Source of the DNA: CALOAD01 sp942491415
Lineage (GTDB): Bacteria > Cyanobacteriota > Vampirovibrionia > Gastranaerophilales > CALOAD01
Length of the DNA: 64,000 bases
Reading direction: 5' to 3'
Assembly (NCBI GenBank): GCA_942491415.1
Contig: CALOAD010000014.1
Span: forward strand, 620,001 to 684,000
Positions 63,290-64,000 of this stretch are shown here, in pieces; within the stretch, counting starts at the first letter, position 1; each line of letters opens with the position of its first letter. A program made the position numbers and the translations under genes. The notes under the pieces are model-generated. The model had not been told where the DNA came from and searched no databases. It worked only from the letters and a program-made list of their open reading frames with translations.

Positions 63290-63940
63290 TTAAAAATCTT
63301 TATACGGAAAATTAGAATTAGACAATACGATTTCTTGATATTCAGCTTTATCAATATCTAAGCCGACAATTTTTTTCTTTGATTTTTTTGCTTTTGGCTT
63401 ATTGGAGTTAGGTTGTTTTTTCTCTTTCAATGCCATTTCAAAGGTTTTTAAGCTGTATTTATCAGCCAAAATCCAGCTGGAAAGTTCATCTTGAGAAACT
63501 TCCAAAGCTTTTGTCAATCTTTCTAAAACTGATTTTGAAACACCTATTTCCCCTATTATCATTCGATTCAAACCGCTTTGGCTGTATTTTATTTGTTTTG
63601 CAAGAATGGTTCTTGATATATCTTTAACTTCTAAAATAGCGTCAATTTTCAAAGTTAAAATCAATTGTTTTCTTTTTACTTTAGTAGTTTTTTTAATATC
63701 AAAAGCTTGTTTTATAAGACTTTCAGGATATTTATCCGCAATAACCCAACTATCAAATTCTTCTCGAGAAACCTCTAAAATAGGAAGAAGTTTAACTATA
63801 ACAGATTCTGAAAAAGGAGAAATTCCGTTTATCATTTCACTTAGAGTTGAATCAGCACAATCAATTAACCTACAAACTTTGTATTTTGTTAGGTTTTTAG
63901 AATTTAATATAAAATTTATTTTTTCTTTTGTAATTCTCAT
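63290..63940 (-). CDS. Regulator-like protein with two tandem helix-turn-helix domains
   Basis: 216 residues from ATG 63940 (AGGAG 7 nt upstream); the frame is open to 63991. Two copies of one module are visible: about residues 5-70 (YKVCRLIDCADSTLSEMINGIS, ending LEVSREEFDSWVIADKYPE) and about 85-150 (ILAKQIKYSQSGLNRMIIGEIG, ending LEVSQDELSSWILADKYSL). Each has an HTH-like core similar to XRE regulators. A Lys-rich tail (KPKAKKSKKK) follows. The internal duplication suggests a monomer binding like a dimer. Its targets are unknown; it borders the repeat island. Confidence 0.75.
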   Translation of the reverse strand: MRITKEKINFILNSKNLTKYKVCRLIDCADSTLSEMINGISPFSESVIVKLLPILEVSREEFDSWVIADKYPESLIKQAFDIKKTTKVKRKQLILTLKIDAILEVKDISRTILAKQIKYSQSGLNRMIIGEIGVSKSVLERLTKALEVSQDELSSWILADKYSLKTFEMALKEKKQPNSNKPKAKKSKKKIVGLDIDKAEYQEIVLSNSNFPYKDF

Positions 63941-64000
63941 AATACAACTCCTAGTAAGAGATTTATTGTTTCGAATTTTTTTGCTTGACATTTTGTTTTC

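Noticed and set aside
1..64000. CRISPR arrays, tRNA or rRNA genes, prophage
   Set aside because: I saw no regularly spaced direct repeats, tRNA cloverleaf or T-loop consensus, rRNA sequence, or integrase/structural phage genes.

Overview
The window is AT-rich chromosomal DNA, mostly housekeeping genes packed in short operons. The cell is a diderm, flagellated, fermentative bacterium. The evidence is an OstA/LptD-type outer-membrane protein gene, a flagellar export set (fliP, fliQ, fliR, flhB, flhA), a three-subunit [FeFe] hydrogenase of the electron-bifurcating type, a type IV pseudopilin with a KKAFTLAEVLISL leader, and a surface-type protein with a VAFKG motif near its N-terminus. Together these best fit a non-photosynthetic cyanobacterial relative (Melainabacteria/Vampirovibrionia, Gastranaerophilales-like). 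That assignment is inference from gene content; no rRNA or tRNA gene was found.

Layout. 0-7.5 kb (minus strand): the start of a lipoprotein gene, polA, an unknown gene, a CDF metal transporter, secF and secD. 7.7-16.3 kb: an orphan peptide-ABC ATPase broken by a 14-nt insertion, a structured leader RNA with an unknown coiled-coil gene, the PFL/ACT pair, a DUF89 gene, trkA-trkH, DUF6485 and DUF4438 genes. 16.5-26 kb (plus): a glycogen-debranching-type glycosidase, a 34-aa membrane peptide, an EnvC-like M23 protein, an OstA/LptD-like protein, accD-accA-prmA and a secreted protein. 26-35 kb (minus): fliP-fliQ-fliR-flhB-flhA followed without a clear break by a PilZ protein, a small membrane protein, a histidine kinase and an HD-GYP response regulator, so flagellar export and c-di-GMP signalling look co-transcribed. 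35-49 kb: an SAM-methyltransferase-fold/spermidine-synthase-like gene with a glutamate-cysteine ligase, ksgA-ispE, a HEAT-repeat metalloprotease-like protein, gltX-cysS-mrnC and hydABC. 49-62 kb: a degenerate receiver, a HEAT-repeat protein, rlpA, ruvB-yibE/F, a DUF134 regulator, lysS, a sigma factor with a second flhB, pgk and a pseudopilin. 62-64 kb: a repeat island with two near-identical 66-codon ORFs, several hairpin families and a regulator with a duplicated HTH.

Most unusual points: (1) a leader RNA at 8816-8927 with two hairpins that can rearrange; (2) two genes (DUF89 at 11477, and a membrane protein at 29187) whose natural start appears to be AUU; (3) the frameshifted peptide-transporter ATPase; (4) the 62-63 kb repeat island, in which one hairpin family keeps its loop while the stem changes in a compensatory way; (5) a second FlhB with an NPSH cleavage motif next to a sigma factor.
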